Source: Planococcus sp. CPCC 101016 (GTDB lineage Bacteria > Bacillota > Bacilli > Bacillales_A > Planococcaceae). Taken from it: a DNA stretch of 64,000 bases. The DNA lies in the NCBI RefSeq assembly GCF_007859295.1, contig NZ_VOHB01000003.1, positions 186,001 to 250,000 on the forward strand, written 5' to 3'. A program made the translations under genes and the position numbers. Below, one piece after another: positions 23,626-32,416 of this stretch. The stretch's first letter is position 1; each line of letters begins with the position of its first letter. A model generated the notes under the pieces. That model was given only the letters and a program-made list of their open reading frames with translations. It did not search any database and was not told the origin of the DNA.

Positions 23626-25725
23626 ATGAATAAATTTCTGAACCCGATCACCGATTGGGTATCAACAAAAAAGGGCATGTGGATCACCATCGTCGCCTGG
23701 CTTGTCCTGATGATTACACTCAGCACGGGACCCACACTCAATGATTACAAAGTGGCAAATTTTCAGTCCTTGCCCAATAATGCGCAGTCGATTATTGCGG
23801 ACCAGAAACTGAAAGAATATTTCCCCGATGACCAAGGTACGCCAGGCATCCTTGTTTTCCATAACCGTACCGGCGACGTTAATCCCGAGACCGTGCAGAA
23901 AATCTTAACAGGTATTTTGGATGCTGATATTGGAGGCGTTGACTCCGTTGTCGACATCAGCCAATTACCCCCTTCTGCTTTAGAAGGATTTTATTCTGAA
24001 GACCATACGGCCATGATCATTCCGATGACACTTAAAGCCGGGCTTGGCAGCACCGACTTTGCTGAAATTAATGATAAAATATCGGAAATCGGCAATGACA
24101 TTGCGAAAGAAGCCGGCAATATGGAATTTTATGTGACCGGCCCTGCAGGCATTGCAGGCGATACGGTCAAATTGTTTGAACAGGCGGATTTCGTCCTGCT
24201 GATTGCGACTGTCCTGATTATTTTGGTACTGCTGATTGTCATCTACCGCTCCCCTTTGCTTGCATTCATTCCGCTGCTCGCAACCGGCATTGTCTATCAA
24301 GTGGTCAATCAAACGCTAGCTTTTATGGGTGCAGGCGGCCTGGAACTGACCAGCCAAACCACGTCAATCATGAGCATTCTTCTGTTTGCAGCAGTCATCG
24401 ACTATTCACTGTTCGTGTTCTCCCGCTTTCGTGAAGAACTCAACCATTACGACAGCAAATACGAAGCCATGAAATACGCCATGCGTGCAACCGGCGAACC
24501 GGTATTCTTCGCTGGCGGTACGGTGCTTGCGGCGATGCTCATCCTGTTCTTTGCAGACTTCCGTGATTACGCAAACTTCGCTCCGATCTTTGGAACTGCG
24601 GTTTTTGTCATCATGATTGCTTCCATTACACTGATTCCGGCGTTATTCAACTTATTCGGCCGCAAAGCATTCTGGCCCAAAGTTCCTAAATACGGCGATG
24701 CTGCCGAAGTGAAACATGGTATCTGGGGACCAATTGCAAGATTTGTCGTCAATAAACCGTTGATCTCTGGTGGACTTGTTGCCATTTTGATGGTTGTGTC
24801 AGCATTAAATATAGTAAACCTCGAGTTCGAATTTGAAACGGTGAAGTCATTCCCCGAAGACATGCCGTCTCGTATGGGCTATGAAGTTGTCGAGCAAAAA
24901 TTCGATAAAGGGGAAATTGCTCCTTCTACATTGCTTGTTGTCAGTAATGAGCCAATTGATGAACTAACGGCTGCCGCTCTTTCAGAAGAGTTGACCACTT
25001 ATAAAGAAATCGCTTCTGCCCGGATATCCGGGCAAACAGAAAACGGAGAAGCACTGAGATACTCTCTGGCATTGTCGATCAATCCGTATTCGACGGAAGG
25101 TCTTGATTTCATGGAACAGTTGCGAAATGAAGGCGACGCTTTGCTGGATAATGCCTCTATAGAAGGCGATCTGCATTTCGGCGGCATTACGCCGAAACTC
25201 GTTGACGAACGAAACGTCAATAATGCCGATATCTATAAAATTGTCGTTCTTGAAACTTTGCTGATTTTGGTGTTGCTGTTTGCGCTGACGCGTTCCTGGA
25301 AAATGCCGATTTATATGATGGCGACGATTTTATTCTCCTACCTGTCGGCACTTGGCCTCGGAATTTTCCTGGTTGATGTGTTATTCGGCTTTGACGCCAT
25401 CAGTACGCGTGTGCCGGTCTATTCGTTTATCTTCCTGGTAGCGCTTGGCATTGACTACAACATCATTTTGGTGTCGCGCTTTATCGAGGAGCGGAAGTTG
25501 CGGAAAGTGAAAGATGCGCTTGAAGTCGCCATCAGCCATACCGGCGGCGTGATTTCCTCGGCCGGAATCATCCTGGCAGCGACATTCGCAGCTTTAACCA
25601 CCATGCCGATTGCTGACTTGTTCATTTTCGGCTTTATGGTTTCGATTGGCATCCTGATTGATACTTTCCTGGTGCGCGGCCTGCTGCTTCCAGCGCTTAT
25701 TCTGTTTTTTGAAAAAGACCGATAA
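23626..25725 (+). CDS. MMPL/RND family exporter
   Basis: About 699 residues with the two-half MMPL layout: helix 1 (about 16-35), a large extracytoplasmic domain (about 36-175), five to six helices (about 176-360), then the same again (helix near 375, domain to about 540, helices to the end). SILLFAAVIDYSLFVFSRFREE and FLVALGIDYNIILVSRFIEER hold the proton-relay Asp-Tyr pairs of the family. MMPL proteins export lipids, siderophores or toxic hydrophobic compounds. An ATG behind GAGAGGAGAAAG is chosen; the ATG six codons earlier has no ribosome site. The HssRS-like genes follow 74 bases later, and the exporter may be part of that response. Confidence 0.88.
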   Translation: MNKFLNPITDWVSTKKGMWITIVAWLVLMITLSTGPTLNDYKVANFQSLPNNAQSIIADQKLKEYFPDDQGTPGILVFHNRTGDVNPETVQKILTGILDADIGGVDSVVDISQLPPSALEGFYSEDHTAMIIPMTLKAGLGSTDFAEINDKISEIGNDIAKEAGNMEFYVTGPAGIAGDTVKLFEQADFVLLIATVLIILVLLIVIYRSPLLAFIPLLATGIVYQVVNQTLAFMGAGGLELTSQTTSIMSILLFAAVIDYSLFVFSRFREELNHYDSKYEAMKYAMRATGEPVFFAGGTVLAAMLILFFADFRDYANFAPIFGTAVFVIMIASITLIPALFNLFGRKAFWPKVPKYGDAAEVKHGIWGPIARFVVNKPLISGGLVAILMVVSALNIVNLEFEFETVKSFPEDMPSRMGYEVVEQKFDKGEIAPSTLLVVSNEPIDELTAAALSEELTTYKEIASARISGQTENGEALRYSLALSINPYSTEGLDFMEQLRNEGDALLDNASIEGDLHFGGITPKLVDERNVNNADIYKIVVLETLLILVLLFALTRSWKMPIYMMATILFSYLSALGLGIFLVDVLFGFDAISTRVPVYSFIFLVALGIDYNIILVSRFIEERKLRKVKDALEVAISHTGGVISSAGIILAATFAALTTMPIADLFIFGFMVSIGILIDTFLVRGLLLPALILFFEKDR

Positions 25726-25799
25726 ACCCTGCATAATGAAAAGAGTTGCAAGTCCAGCCATCCTTTTGCCGACTTGCTGTTTAAGGGGGAAGAACTCAG

Positions 25800-26471
25800 A
25801 TGAAAGTACTCGTCGTGGACGATGACAGCTATATTCAGCAATTAGTAGCCATACACCTCGGCAAAGCAAGCTATACCGTTTTTAAGGCAGATGACGCCGA
25901 ACAAGCTTTGCGTTTGCTCGAAGATCAGCATGTCGACCTTGCCATCGTGGATGTGATGATGCCGGGGATGGACGGGTTTGAACTGACGCGTATTCTGACT
26001 CAGGATCTCGGCATCCCGGTGATCCTGCTGACGGCCAAAAGCCAATTGGAAGATAAGGAAAAAGGGTTTTTATCCGGGACCGAAGACTATATAGTTAAAC
26101 CTTTTGAACCAAAAGAGCTGCTATTCCGTGTGGCCGTCGTGCTGCGCCGCTCAGAACGCGCTGTCCAGGAACACTTGCAGGCTGGCAATCTGTCGATCAA
26201 CCGCCGCAATTTTGAGCTTGCAATCGGCAATGAAACCGTCATTCTGCCGTTGAAGGAATTTGAAATACTGTCATTGTTGGTATCGCGTGCCAATCTTGCC
26301 ACGCCGCGTGGACTGCTGATGGACTATGTATGGGGAGAAGATCATGAAGGCAGCGAAATGACTTTGAACACCCACATCAACCGGATTCGCGACCGCTTGA
26401 AGCGCTACGGGGCCACTGTTGAAATCCATACATTGCGCGGTATTGGCTACAAGCTTGAGGCATTGAAATGA
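25800..26471 (+). CDS. hssR: Response regulator HssR-like (OmpR family)
   Basis: 223 residues: receiver (VVDDD acidic cluster near the start, phospho-Asp in IVDVMMPGMDGFEL, LLTAKS, Lys in YIVKPFEPKELLFR) and OmpR-type winged helix (LPLKEFEILSLL ... YVWGEDHEGSEMTLNTHINRIRDRLKR ... HTLRGIGYKLE). The blocks SGTEDYIVKPFEPKELLFR and the C-terminus closely resemble staphylococcal HssR, the haem-stress regulator. It overlaps the kinase gene by four bases. No hrtAB genes are present nearby, so the regulated exporter may be the adjacent MMPL protein. Confidence 0.8.
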   Translation: MKVLVVDDDSYIQQLVAIHLGKASYTVFKADDAEQALRLLEDQHVDLAIVDVMMPGMDGFELTRILTQDLGIPVILLTAKSQLEDKEKGFLSGTEDYIVKPFEPKELLFRVAVVLRRSERAVQEHLQAGNLSINRRNFELAIGNETVILPLKEFEILSLLVSRANLATPRGLLMDYVWGEDHEGSEMTLNTHINRIRDRLKRYGATVEIHTLRGIGYKLEALK

Positions 26472-27862
26472 AAACTTTGTATCGGCAATTTACTGTCGCG
26501 ACGCTATTCATTCTGGCCATCAGCATTCTAATCGGCTTTACCATCGCCAATATTTTTTATTTGACGGTGACAAAAGAAGAAACGATCGAACAGAACGTGG
26601 CCATCGCTGAAGAAATTATTCAGACGGTCCAAAACATTCCTTATTCTGCTGAGAGCTTCACTAGCTATATGCAAGCTGTTGCGGAACTGGGCTATCAGAT
26701 TGCGCTTGTCGACAGTTCAAGTGAAATGCAGTTCTTTGGTGAACCGTTTGATGACACGACGCTCCCGGAACAGGCAAAGCGCGTAGTGGCGGAAAATGAA
26801 ACCTACACCGGCTTGGACAACTTCACAGGCGAAATCTTCATGATCGGTCATTTCACCAATAAACTGCACAACACAGTAGGCGTGCCGTTTGAACGGGACG
26901 GCGAACGTTATGGCCTGTTCATCCGCCCCGATACCAAGCTCGTGTCGACCGACATCCATTCCGTGCTGATTGGATTTGTCGCAGCCATTGCACTTGTCAG
27001 CATCGTCGGCATGATCTTTATGGCCCGTCAATTGACACGTCCGATTGTCCAGCTGACGGAAGCCACCAAACACATTGCACGTGAAAACTACAGCTTTCCA
27101 CTCGATATCCGGCGCAATGATGAAATCGGCCAGCTTTCTGAAAGTTTTAACTTGATGCAGACACAGCTACAGCATAATGATCTGGCGCGCAAATCGTTCA
27201 TCAGCAACGTATCCCATGATTTCCAGTCGCCGTTGATGAACATCCAGGGCTATGCGGACCTACTGAAGTCACCCGCCCTTAGTGATGAGGACCGCTTCGC
27301 TTACACCTCTATCATCGACCAAGAAGCCAAGCGCCTGTCTAGTCTGACACGCCAGCTGCTGATCTTGACTTCACTCGATCAAGGCGCTTATCCGATGAAA
27401 GTAAAGGATTTTCAACTAGACGAACAATTGAAAGAAGTTATACGGAAATACCGCTGGCGGCTTGAAGAAGAGGATATCCATTTATCTTATCAACTCAGCC
27501 CTACCCGTTTCCGCGGCGACGCTGAGCTGCTCGACAATGTCTGGGACAATCTGCTGACTAACGCCATTAAATACAATAAACCCGGAGGCAGCATCGAAAT
27601 CAGCCTGCAAGCAAACGACAGCGATGTCCTCTTGACGTTTAAAGACACGGGCCAGGGCATTCCGGAAGAAGCCATCCCGCAGCTGTTCGACCGCTTTTTC
27701 CGCGTCGATGCGGCGCGAAAAAAAGACAGTACCGGTCTTGGCTTGTCGATTGTGCATCAAATCGTCACTTTGCACCACGGCACCATTCGGGTCAATAGTA
27801 CGCTAGGTTCAGAAAGCGAATTTGTCTTGACCTTCCCGCATCCCGATCTGAAACAATCATAA
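26468..27862 (+). CDS. hssS: Sensor histidine kinase HssS-like
   Basis: 464 residues: helix 1 (about 8-33), extracytoplasmic sensor (about 34-160), helix 2 (about 163-185), HAMP (about 187-240), H-box VSHDFQSPLMNIQGYADLL, N box NLLTNAIKY and G boxes DTGQGIPEE and GLGLSIVHQIV. The sensor portion contains GYQIALVD, FFGEPF, and a GHF-TN-NTVGVPF segment followed by FIRPD, which follow staphylococcal HssS closely, so haem sensing is a reasonable inference. Start ATG overlaps the hssR stop. A four-helix membrane protein gene follows 15 bases later, probably in the same operon. Confidence 0.8.
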   Translation: MKTLYRQFTVATLFILAISILIGFTIANIFYLTVTKEETIEQNVAIAEEIIQTVQNIPYSAESFTSYMQAVAELGYQIALVDSSSEMQFFGEPFDDTTLPEQAKRVVAENETYTGLDNFTGEIFMIGHFTNKLHNTVGVPFERDGERYGLFIRPDTKLVSTDIHSVLIGFVAAIALVSIVGMIFMARQLTRPIVQLTEATKHIARENYSFPLDIRRNDEIGQLSESFNLMQTQLQHNDLARKSFISNVSHDFQSPLMNIQGYADLLKSPALSDEDRFAYTSIIDQEAKRLSSLTRQLLILTSLDQGAYPMKVKDFQLDEQLKEVIRKYRWRLEEEDIHLSYQLSPTRFRGDAELLDNVWDNLLTNAIKYNKPGGSIEISLQANDSDVLLTFKDTGQGIPEEAIPQLFDRFFRVDAARKKDSTGLGLSIVHQIVTLHHGTIRVNSTLGSESEFVLTFPHPDLKQS

Positions 27863-27877
27863 GTTGGAGGTTTTACC

Positions 27878-28267
27878 ATGGAAAAAACTTGGAGTCTGCG
27901 TTTAATACGTTTTTCGGCCGTTTTCGGCCTGTTCGGAACTTTTCTCGGTTCGCAAATGGCGGGGGAAATGGATTACAGCCTCCGTCCGATTCATGCCCAT
28001 ATCCTGCTGGTCGGCTGGTTGTCGGTGTTTTCCTGGGGCATCTTTTACCGCGTCTATACGATCCAATACAAAAAACTGGTCGCTGTCCATAGCGTACTCG
28101 CGATGGTTGGTGCCGTTACCCTTACTGGCGGCATGTGGCTCTATAACTTAAACCCGTTTAATTGGAATGAAACCTTCGTGATGATTTTATTCATCGTCGG
28201 CGGCAGTTTGCTGCTGCTGGCATTCCTGCTGTTTTTGATCATTACGTTCGTAACAGAAAAAGAATAA
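27878..28267 (+). CDS. Four-helix membrane protein with haem-oxidase-like HAH motif
   Basis: 129 residues with four hydrophobic helices (about 8-28, 40-58, 68-87 and 97-123). RPIHAHILLVGWLSVFSWGIFYR recalls the helix of cbb3/NO-reductase-type oxidases and related small proteins in which a His binds haem; the full catalytic subunit is absent. It lies 15 bases after hssS with its own TTGGAGG site, so it is likely co-transcribed with the haem-sensing pair. Haem binding is an inference from this motif and context. A strong terminator follows. Alternative: a generic small membrane protein with a chance resemblance. Confidence 0.65.
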   Translation: MEKTWSLRLIRFSAVFGLFGTFLGSQMAGEMDYSLRPIHAHILLVGWLSVFSWGIFYRVYTIQYKKLVAVHSVLAMVGAVTLTGGMWLYNLNPFNWNETFVMILFIVGGSLLLLAFLLFLIITFVTEKE

Positions 28268-28274
28268 AAACAGG

Positions 28275-28320
28275 AAATCCACTGGAGAAAAGTGCTGCTT
28301 TTTCTTCAGTGGATTTTTTT
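28275..28320 (+). terminator. Terminator after the hssRS unit
   Basis: AAATCCACTG ... CAGTGGATTTTTTT with an inner GAAAA/TTTTC stem. Confidence 0.85.
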
Positions 28321-28365
28321 AGATAATCTGCTTTTAAATTTATTGCGGACTAAAAATTAACTTCA

Positions 28366-28785
28366 TTAATCAAAAATCGCCTTTCCATCTTCCATGCTGA
28401 TGGGCAGCGAAGAATGTTCATGAGTAATGCGCCACGAACCCTCTATTTTTTCCAGTACAAACGTGAAGCGATTTCTCATCTTCCGAAGTTCCTTACCCTT
28501 TTCATCAAAAGCCGCATAGCTCATGGAGCCGTATATATACGCAAGTTCCGCATTTTCTTTTATCACTTTATCGTGCAGCTCTGCACGAAGCAGTTCCCCT
28601 TCCCCTAACCCTCCAAACCAATCTTCCACTAAAGTCTTCCACTGCTCAATCCCATTATATTGCCATTCTTGCCAGCAGTCGAAAACATGAACATCCGGCG
28701 CATAGCCTGAAAGAAACTTTTCTACATTCTTTTCGTAAACGGCATCCCTGTAATTAGTAAGAACATCTTGTACATCCGTGAACAT
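28366..28785 (-). CDS. SnoaL-like/NTF2-fold protein (DUF4440 type)
   Basis: 139 residues with the NTF2-like cone fold typical of SnoaL/DUF4440 proteins: an N-terminal helix (VQDVLTNYRDAVYEKNVEKFLSGY), VHVFDCWQEWQYNG, and a C-terminal strand pair with NRFTFVLEKIEGSWRITHEHSS, the usual RxTxVxxKxxGxWxIxHxHxS ending. Proteins of this kind bind or convert small hydrophobic molecules; the role here is unknown. AAAGGAGGAG lies four to five bases before the ATG. Single leftward gene. Confidence 0.8.
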   Translation of the reverse strand: MFTDVQDVLTNYRDAVYEKNVEKFLSGYAPDVHVFDCWQEWQYNGIEQWKTLVEDWFGGLGEGELLRAELHDKVIKENAELAYIYGSMSYAAFDEKGKELRKMRNRFTFVLEKIEGSWRITHEHSSLPISMEDGKAIFD

Positions 28786-29000
28786 ATGACTCCTCCTTTA
28801 AGATAGATTTCTATTGGGTGTCTTTCGCCACGATTCACAAAGTATCCTTTATTTTCAATTCCCGCTTGATCCTTATTGTTTAAAAGCAATCAGTATACTA
28901 TTGCTCATTATAATATCAGTATTCACTAATTAGCTTTATTTCATATTTGTGATCAGTACGTATTAATTAATTCCTCTACCTAATAGGTATATAATCAATC

Positions 29001-29024
29001 AAAAAAGCCGTTCAAAAGCGGCTA
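29001..29024 (-). terminator. Leftward terminator of the galM side
   Basis: Minus strand AGCCG, loop CTTTTGAA, CGGCT then six T. It lies about 50 bases past the PucR-type regulator gene. Confidence 0.7.
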
Positions 29025-29074
29025 TGCCACTTTCAAACAGCTTTCTTGTATTGATAATCTTTTTAAGTAAAAGA

Positions 29075-29980
29075 TCAAACTTGCGGTTTCACGAGCAGCG
29101 CGAGATAAACGGCCATCGCATTATGGAATTTCCGGATATCTATTCCTGTATTTTCTGTAAACCGATCCAATCGGTATTGGAGGCTGTTGCGGTGAAGGTG
29201 AAGTTCTTTTGCTGTTTCCGATATGTTCAAATTGCATTTTGTAAACACTTCTATCATTCTCAAGGTTTCTTCATCATCTGCATATCCTTGCAAAACCATT
29301 TCGCGGATGCTCAAATACTGCCCTTTTTCGGTTTGATCGATCAGCAGATAAGGTACCGTCTCACTAAAATTCGCTACCTGCTTTTTGGAATAGGAAAAAA
29401 TCGATTTTGCTGCTTTAATCATGAATGAATAATAGTCAGTTACATTTTCCGTCTCTTCCTTGAAAGGACCCACAAGAAAATTGATCTTTATATACAAGTC
29501 ACTCATCAACACATCGATGATTTCTTCGTAATAAATACTGTCTTGCAGCGAATTCGCGTGTTCTATGAGAATGCCTTCATGCCGGTTCTCCCAAAGAATC
29601 GGGACTTTCTCTGGAAACAATTCATGGATCGCGTCTTTGAATAACACCGGACTGATTTGATTTTTTTTAATCGAAAAGTAGACAAAACGATACGGACGAG
29701 TGGTTTCCACATTTTCCGTTTCGCTCGAGCTATTCGAATCAATCGCTTTCCTCCATTTTTGCTCCGCCTCAGTTAGGGGTGGAAACTCACTGTCATACGG
29801 CGTCAGAAATGCAGTCAACACGGATATATCTCTTGGTGTCAGTTGGCTTTTATAAATTCCGATAATTTCATTTTCCTCAGTCATGAACCATTTATAACTA
29901 CTATCCAAGTCATGGATGCCTTCTTCATATATGATCAATGAAGGATAAATTTTTCTCAGATTATCAATCATAAAAAACAC
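29075..29980 (-). CDS. PucR/CdaR-type transcriptional regulator
   Basis: About 301 residues. The C-terminal helix-turn-helix (about 240-298) has LRMIEVFTKCNLNISETAKELHLHRNSLQYRLDRF, the PucR/CdaR HTH_30 signature; the N-terminal 230 residues form an unassigned sensor part. The start is taken as GTG with GGAG six bases upstream; an ATG three codons later and a TTG four codons earlier are alternatives. It lies 45 bases after galM on the same strand, so it may belong to the ROK-galM transcript. Regulators of this class usually activate sugar-acid or purine catabolism; a link to galactose is inference. Confidence 0.8.
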   Translation of the reverse strand: MFFMIDNLRKIYPSLIIYEEGIHDLDSSYKWFMTEENEIIGIYKSQLTPRDISVLTAFLTPYDSEFPPLTEAEQKWRKAIDSNSSSETENVETTRPYRFVYFSIKKNQISPVLFKDAIHELFPEKVPILWENRHEGILIEHANSLQDSIYYEEIIDVLMSDLYIKINFLVGPFKEETENVTDYYSFMIKAAKSIFSYSKKQVANFSETVPYLLIDQTEKGQYLSIREMVLQGYADDEETLRMIEVFTKCNLNISETAKELHLHRNSLQYRLDRFTENTGIDIRKFHNAMAVYLALLVKPQV

Positions 29981-30024
29981 TTCTTTCTCCAAAAAAAGAT
30001 TAGCTGGCCTGGTTTTTTGTTCAC

Positions 30025-31071
30025 TTACGAAAAAGTATAGATCGTCTCCGATTTGAATTCCTCGTCAGCTTTCAAGATTGCGGACGGGAAATGTGGATGA
30101 TTCATCGAATCCGGCGGACTTTGTGTTTCAAGGCAAAGGCCCAAGTAATTTTGCGCCTCCGTGCCTCTTACCGAATAAGCGCCTCCCATGGCATTCCCCG
30201 TATACAAAACCACTGCAGGTTCAGTCGTTTGAATCACCAGTTTCCGGCCACTTTCTGAATCCGTCAATTCGATGGCTGGCCCATCTGTTTCAGTTAATAA
30301 AAACGGATGGTCGTAACCGTTTCCGGCCAACTTTGTTTGTGGGTGGTCCGCTGTTGTCGCTTCTTTGATGCTTCTGCCGTTTCGGAAGTCGAATAAGGGT
30401 TCTTCGGCAACCGGGGCAAGCTTTCCTGTTGGCAGTAATTCTTCGTCCAATTCCAAGTAGTGATTGCTTTTCATCGTCAATTCATGATCCAGGATTGTCC
30501 GTTTCAAATTCCCGCTCAAATTGAAATAAGAATGGTTAGTGACATTCAATAAGGTCGTTTTGTCTGATTTACCTGAATAGGAAATGACAAGCTGATTGCT
30601 GTCATTCTTTAACGTGTAGCGTACAGTCATGGATAAAGTGCCAGGAAAACCTTCTTCCCCGTCTCCACTGACATACGTAAATTCGACTATCGCTTCGTTG
30701 TCATTTTCAATCACTTTTGAATCCCACAGAACCGAATGCAAGCCGCCAGGGCCACCGTGGAGATTATGGCCATTGGAGTTCCTATCCAGTTGATAGTCTT
30801 CTCCATCAAGGGTAAAGCTTCCTTCTTTTATCCGTCCCGAAAAACGCCCGATCATGGCGCCGAAAAAATTCGGGTCGCTTTCATATTCCTCAAGCGTGTC
30901 AAAACCGAGTACGACATTCTCCAGCTTGCCGTCGCGATCCGGCGCTATTATTTCAGTGATGACGCATCCGTAATCAATGCAGGACATTTGAAAACCTCGG
31001 TCATTTTTCAATGTATACAAAGTAATTGGCTGATTGTTCTTATGATCGAATAACTTTTTGCTGATTTTCAT
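30025..31071 (-). CDS. galM: Aldose 1-epimerase (galactose mutarotase)
   Basis: 348 residues, GalM family. IGRFSGRIKEGSFTLDGEDYQL and NSNGHNLHGGPGGLHSVLW form the sugar site (His near 103), NVTNHSYFNLSG carries the catalytic acid His (near 178), and LCLETQSPPDSMNHPHFPS holds the catalytic base Glu (near 312). It converts beta- to alpha-galactose, feeding galactokinase. It is encoded leftward between the ROK regulator and a PucR-type regulator, opposite the divergent galKET genes, completing the Leloir pathway. ATG behind GGGTGG. Confidence 0.95.
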   Translation of the reverse strand: MKISKKLFDHKNNQPITLYTLKNDRGFQMSCIDYGCVITEIIAPDRDGKLENVVLGFDTLEEYESDPNFFGAMIGRFSGRIKEGSFTLDGEDYQLDRNSNGHNLHGGPGGLHSVLWDSKVIENDNEAIVEFTYVSGDGEEGFPGTLSMTVRYTLKNDSNQLVISYSGKSDKTTLLNVTNHSYFNLSGNLKRTILDHELTMKSNHYLELDEELLPTGKLAPVAEEPLFDFRNGRSIKEATTADHPQTKLAGNGYDHPFLLTETDGPAIELTDSESGRKLVIQTTEPAVVLYTGNAMGGAYSVRGTEAQNYLGLCLETQSPPDSMNHPHFPSAILKADEEFKSETIYTFS

Positions 31072-31129
31072 TTTTCATCCACCCTTTCAATTTAGACAAA
31101 ATAGCAAGACCGTCTCAGATTCATTCTTT

Positions 31130-32290
31130 TTATTTTACCTCAAATATATCCACCAGCATCAGCGTAATCGCACCGATCAACGTGGCATCGTCTCCTAATT
31201 TAGATACCTCCACTGCTGTTTGGCTTGCCGCAGGAGTCAGGGCAGAAGATTTGATGGTTTCACGGACGGCAGGCAAAATGAATTTCTCCGCTTTTGAAAC
31301 TCCGCCTCCCAAGACAATTTTTTTCGGATTTACAATATGGATGAGATTGGTCAACCCAACACCCATCGCTTTTCCGGATTCTTTGAGGATGGCGGCAAAT
31401 TCTTCATTTCCGGCTACAGCATGATCAAAGATTTTTTCAGCAGTGAGGTCATTTTCAAGTCCTTGTTTTGCTGCCTTCCTTGCGATGGCTGGGCCGGTGA
31501 CAAACGTCTGCAGGCAGCCCCGGTTCCCGCATTCGCAAATCTCTCCGTGCAAATCAATGGTCATATGGCCGATCTCCCCTGCAATATCAGAAGAGCCGTG
31601 ATAAAGTTTCCCCTCAATGATGAGACCTGCTCCAACCCCTCTGCCGATATTCACTGCCAGCATGCTTTCCAATTCCCCGTGATTCCCAAACCAATACTCG
31701 CCCAATGCCATAGCGCGTGCATCGTTCTCCACTTTCACTTCAAGGCCAAATGCCTTTTCGAGTTCTTCTTTGATGGGAATATTGGATAAGCCGAGATTCG
31801 GCGCATTCAACGAAATGCCGGTAGCCACTTCGACTACGCCGTGCATGGCAACGCCAATGCCAATGATTTTGTCTTCTGCTTCGGAGATGCTTTCCAGACA
31901 AGCAGCAATGCAGGTTTTTAACGCAGCGATAAATTGCTGGTTATCGATCGGCAGCTGCAGTTTCTTTTCAGACCTTTTCAGCACTGTACCGGCGAGATCT
32001 GCCACGATGCATTCAATGCTTTCCGGTCCCGCATCCACCCCGATGATGAAAAAAGCCTGATTGTTAATAATCAGCATCGTCGGTTTCCGTCCACCTAAAG
32101 ACTGCCCGAAATCACTTTCTTCTACTATCTTCTGGTCAATTAATTCTTTTACATTGCTGCTGACCGTAGGCGGCGTCAAATTTGTTTCCCTTGCAATCTG
32201 CGCTCTTGATATCGGCCCATCTTTTCTTATTTTATTGAGGATGATCGATTTATTCATTGATTTCATCCATTGAAAGCTGCCTTGCCGCAT
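31130..32290 (-). CDS. ROK family transcriptional regulator (XylR/NagC type), likely gal repressor
   Basis: About 386 residues: N-terminal winged helix (SMNKSIILNKIRKDGPISRAQIARETNLTPPTVSSNVKEL) and a ROK sugar-kinase-like domain with VDAGPESIECIVADLAG, the GRGVGAGLIIEGKLYHGSSDIAGEIGHM motif and the zinc-type CECGNRGCLQTF cluster. The fold is intact, so a sugar ligand is expected. GGAGG six bases before an ATG sets the start; the frame extends to 32362 without a good site. Divergent from galK and followed by galM, it is the natural repressor of the gal genes, replacing the LacI-type GalR used by many Bacillota. Confidence 0.9.
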   Translation of the reverse strand: MRQGSFQWMKSMNKSIILNKIRKDGPISRAQIARETNLTPPTVSSNVKELIDQKIVEESDFGQSLGGRKPTMLIINNQAFFIIGVDAGPESIECIVADLAGTVLKRSEKKLQLPIDNQQFIAALKTCIAACLESISEAEDKIIGIGVAMHGVVEVATGISLNAPNLGLSNIPIKEELEKAFGLEVKVENDARAMALGEYWFGNHGELESMLAVNIGRGVGAGLIIEGKLYHGSSDIAGEIGHMTIDLHGEICECGNRGCLQTFVTGPAIARKAAKQGLENDLTAEKIFDHAVAGNEEFAAILKESGKAMGVGLTNLIHIVNPKKIVLGGGVSKAEKFILPAVRETIKSSALTPAASQTAVEVSKLGDDATLIGAITLMLVDIFEVK

Positions 32291-32346
32291 ACGAATCCTC
32301 CATTTCTGTCTTACTTGCTTATTTGTAACTGCTTTCATTCTTGTTA

Positions 32347-32375
32347 TTGAATAGTTTACCAAAATACTCTATACT
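32347..32375 (+). promoter_or_regulatory. galKET promoter
   Basis: TTGAAT, 17 bases, TATACT: a good SigA promoter with transcription starting near 32382, about 35 bases before galK. It overlaps the divergent regulator's upstream region. Confidence 0.75.
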
Positions 32376-32379
32376 CATG

Positions 32380-32392
32380 TTAATTAAATTAA
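32380..32392. promoter_or_regulatory. Candidate ROK operator
   Basis: Palindrome TTAATT-A-AATTAA placed exactly over the predicted galK start point. ROK regulators bind AT-rich dyads of this kind. The region is AT-rich, so chance cannot be excluded. Confidence 0.5.
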
Positions 32393-32416
32393 TTTATAAA
32401 GTATTGGAGGAAAATC

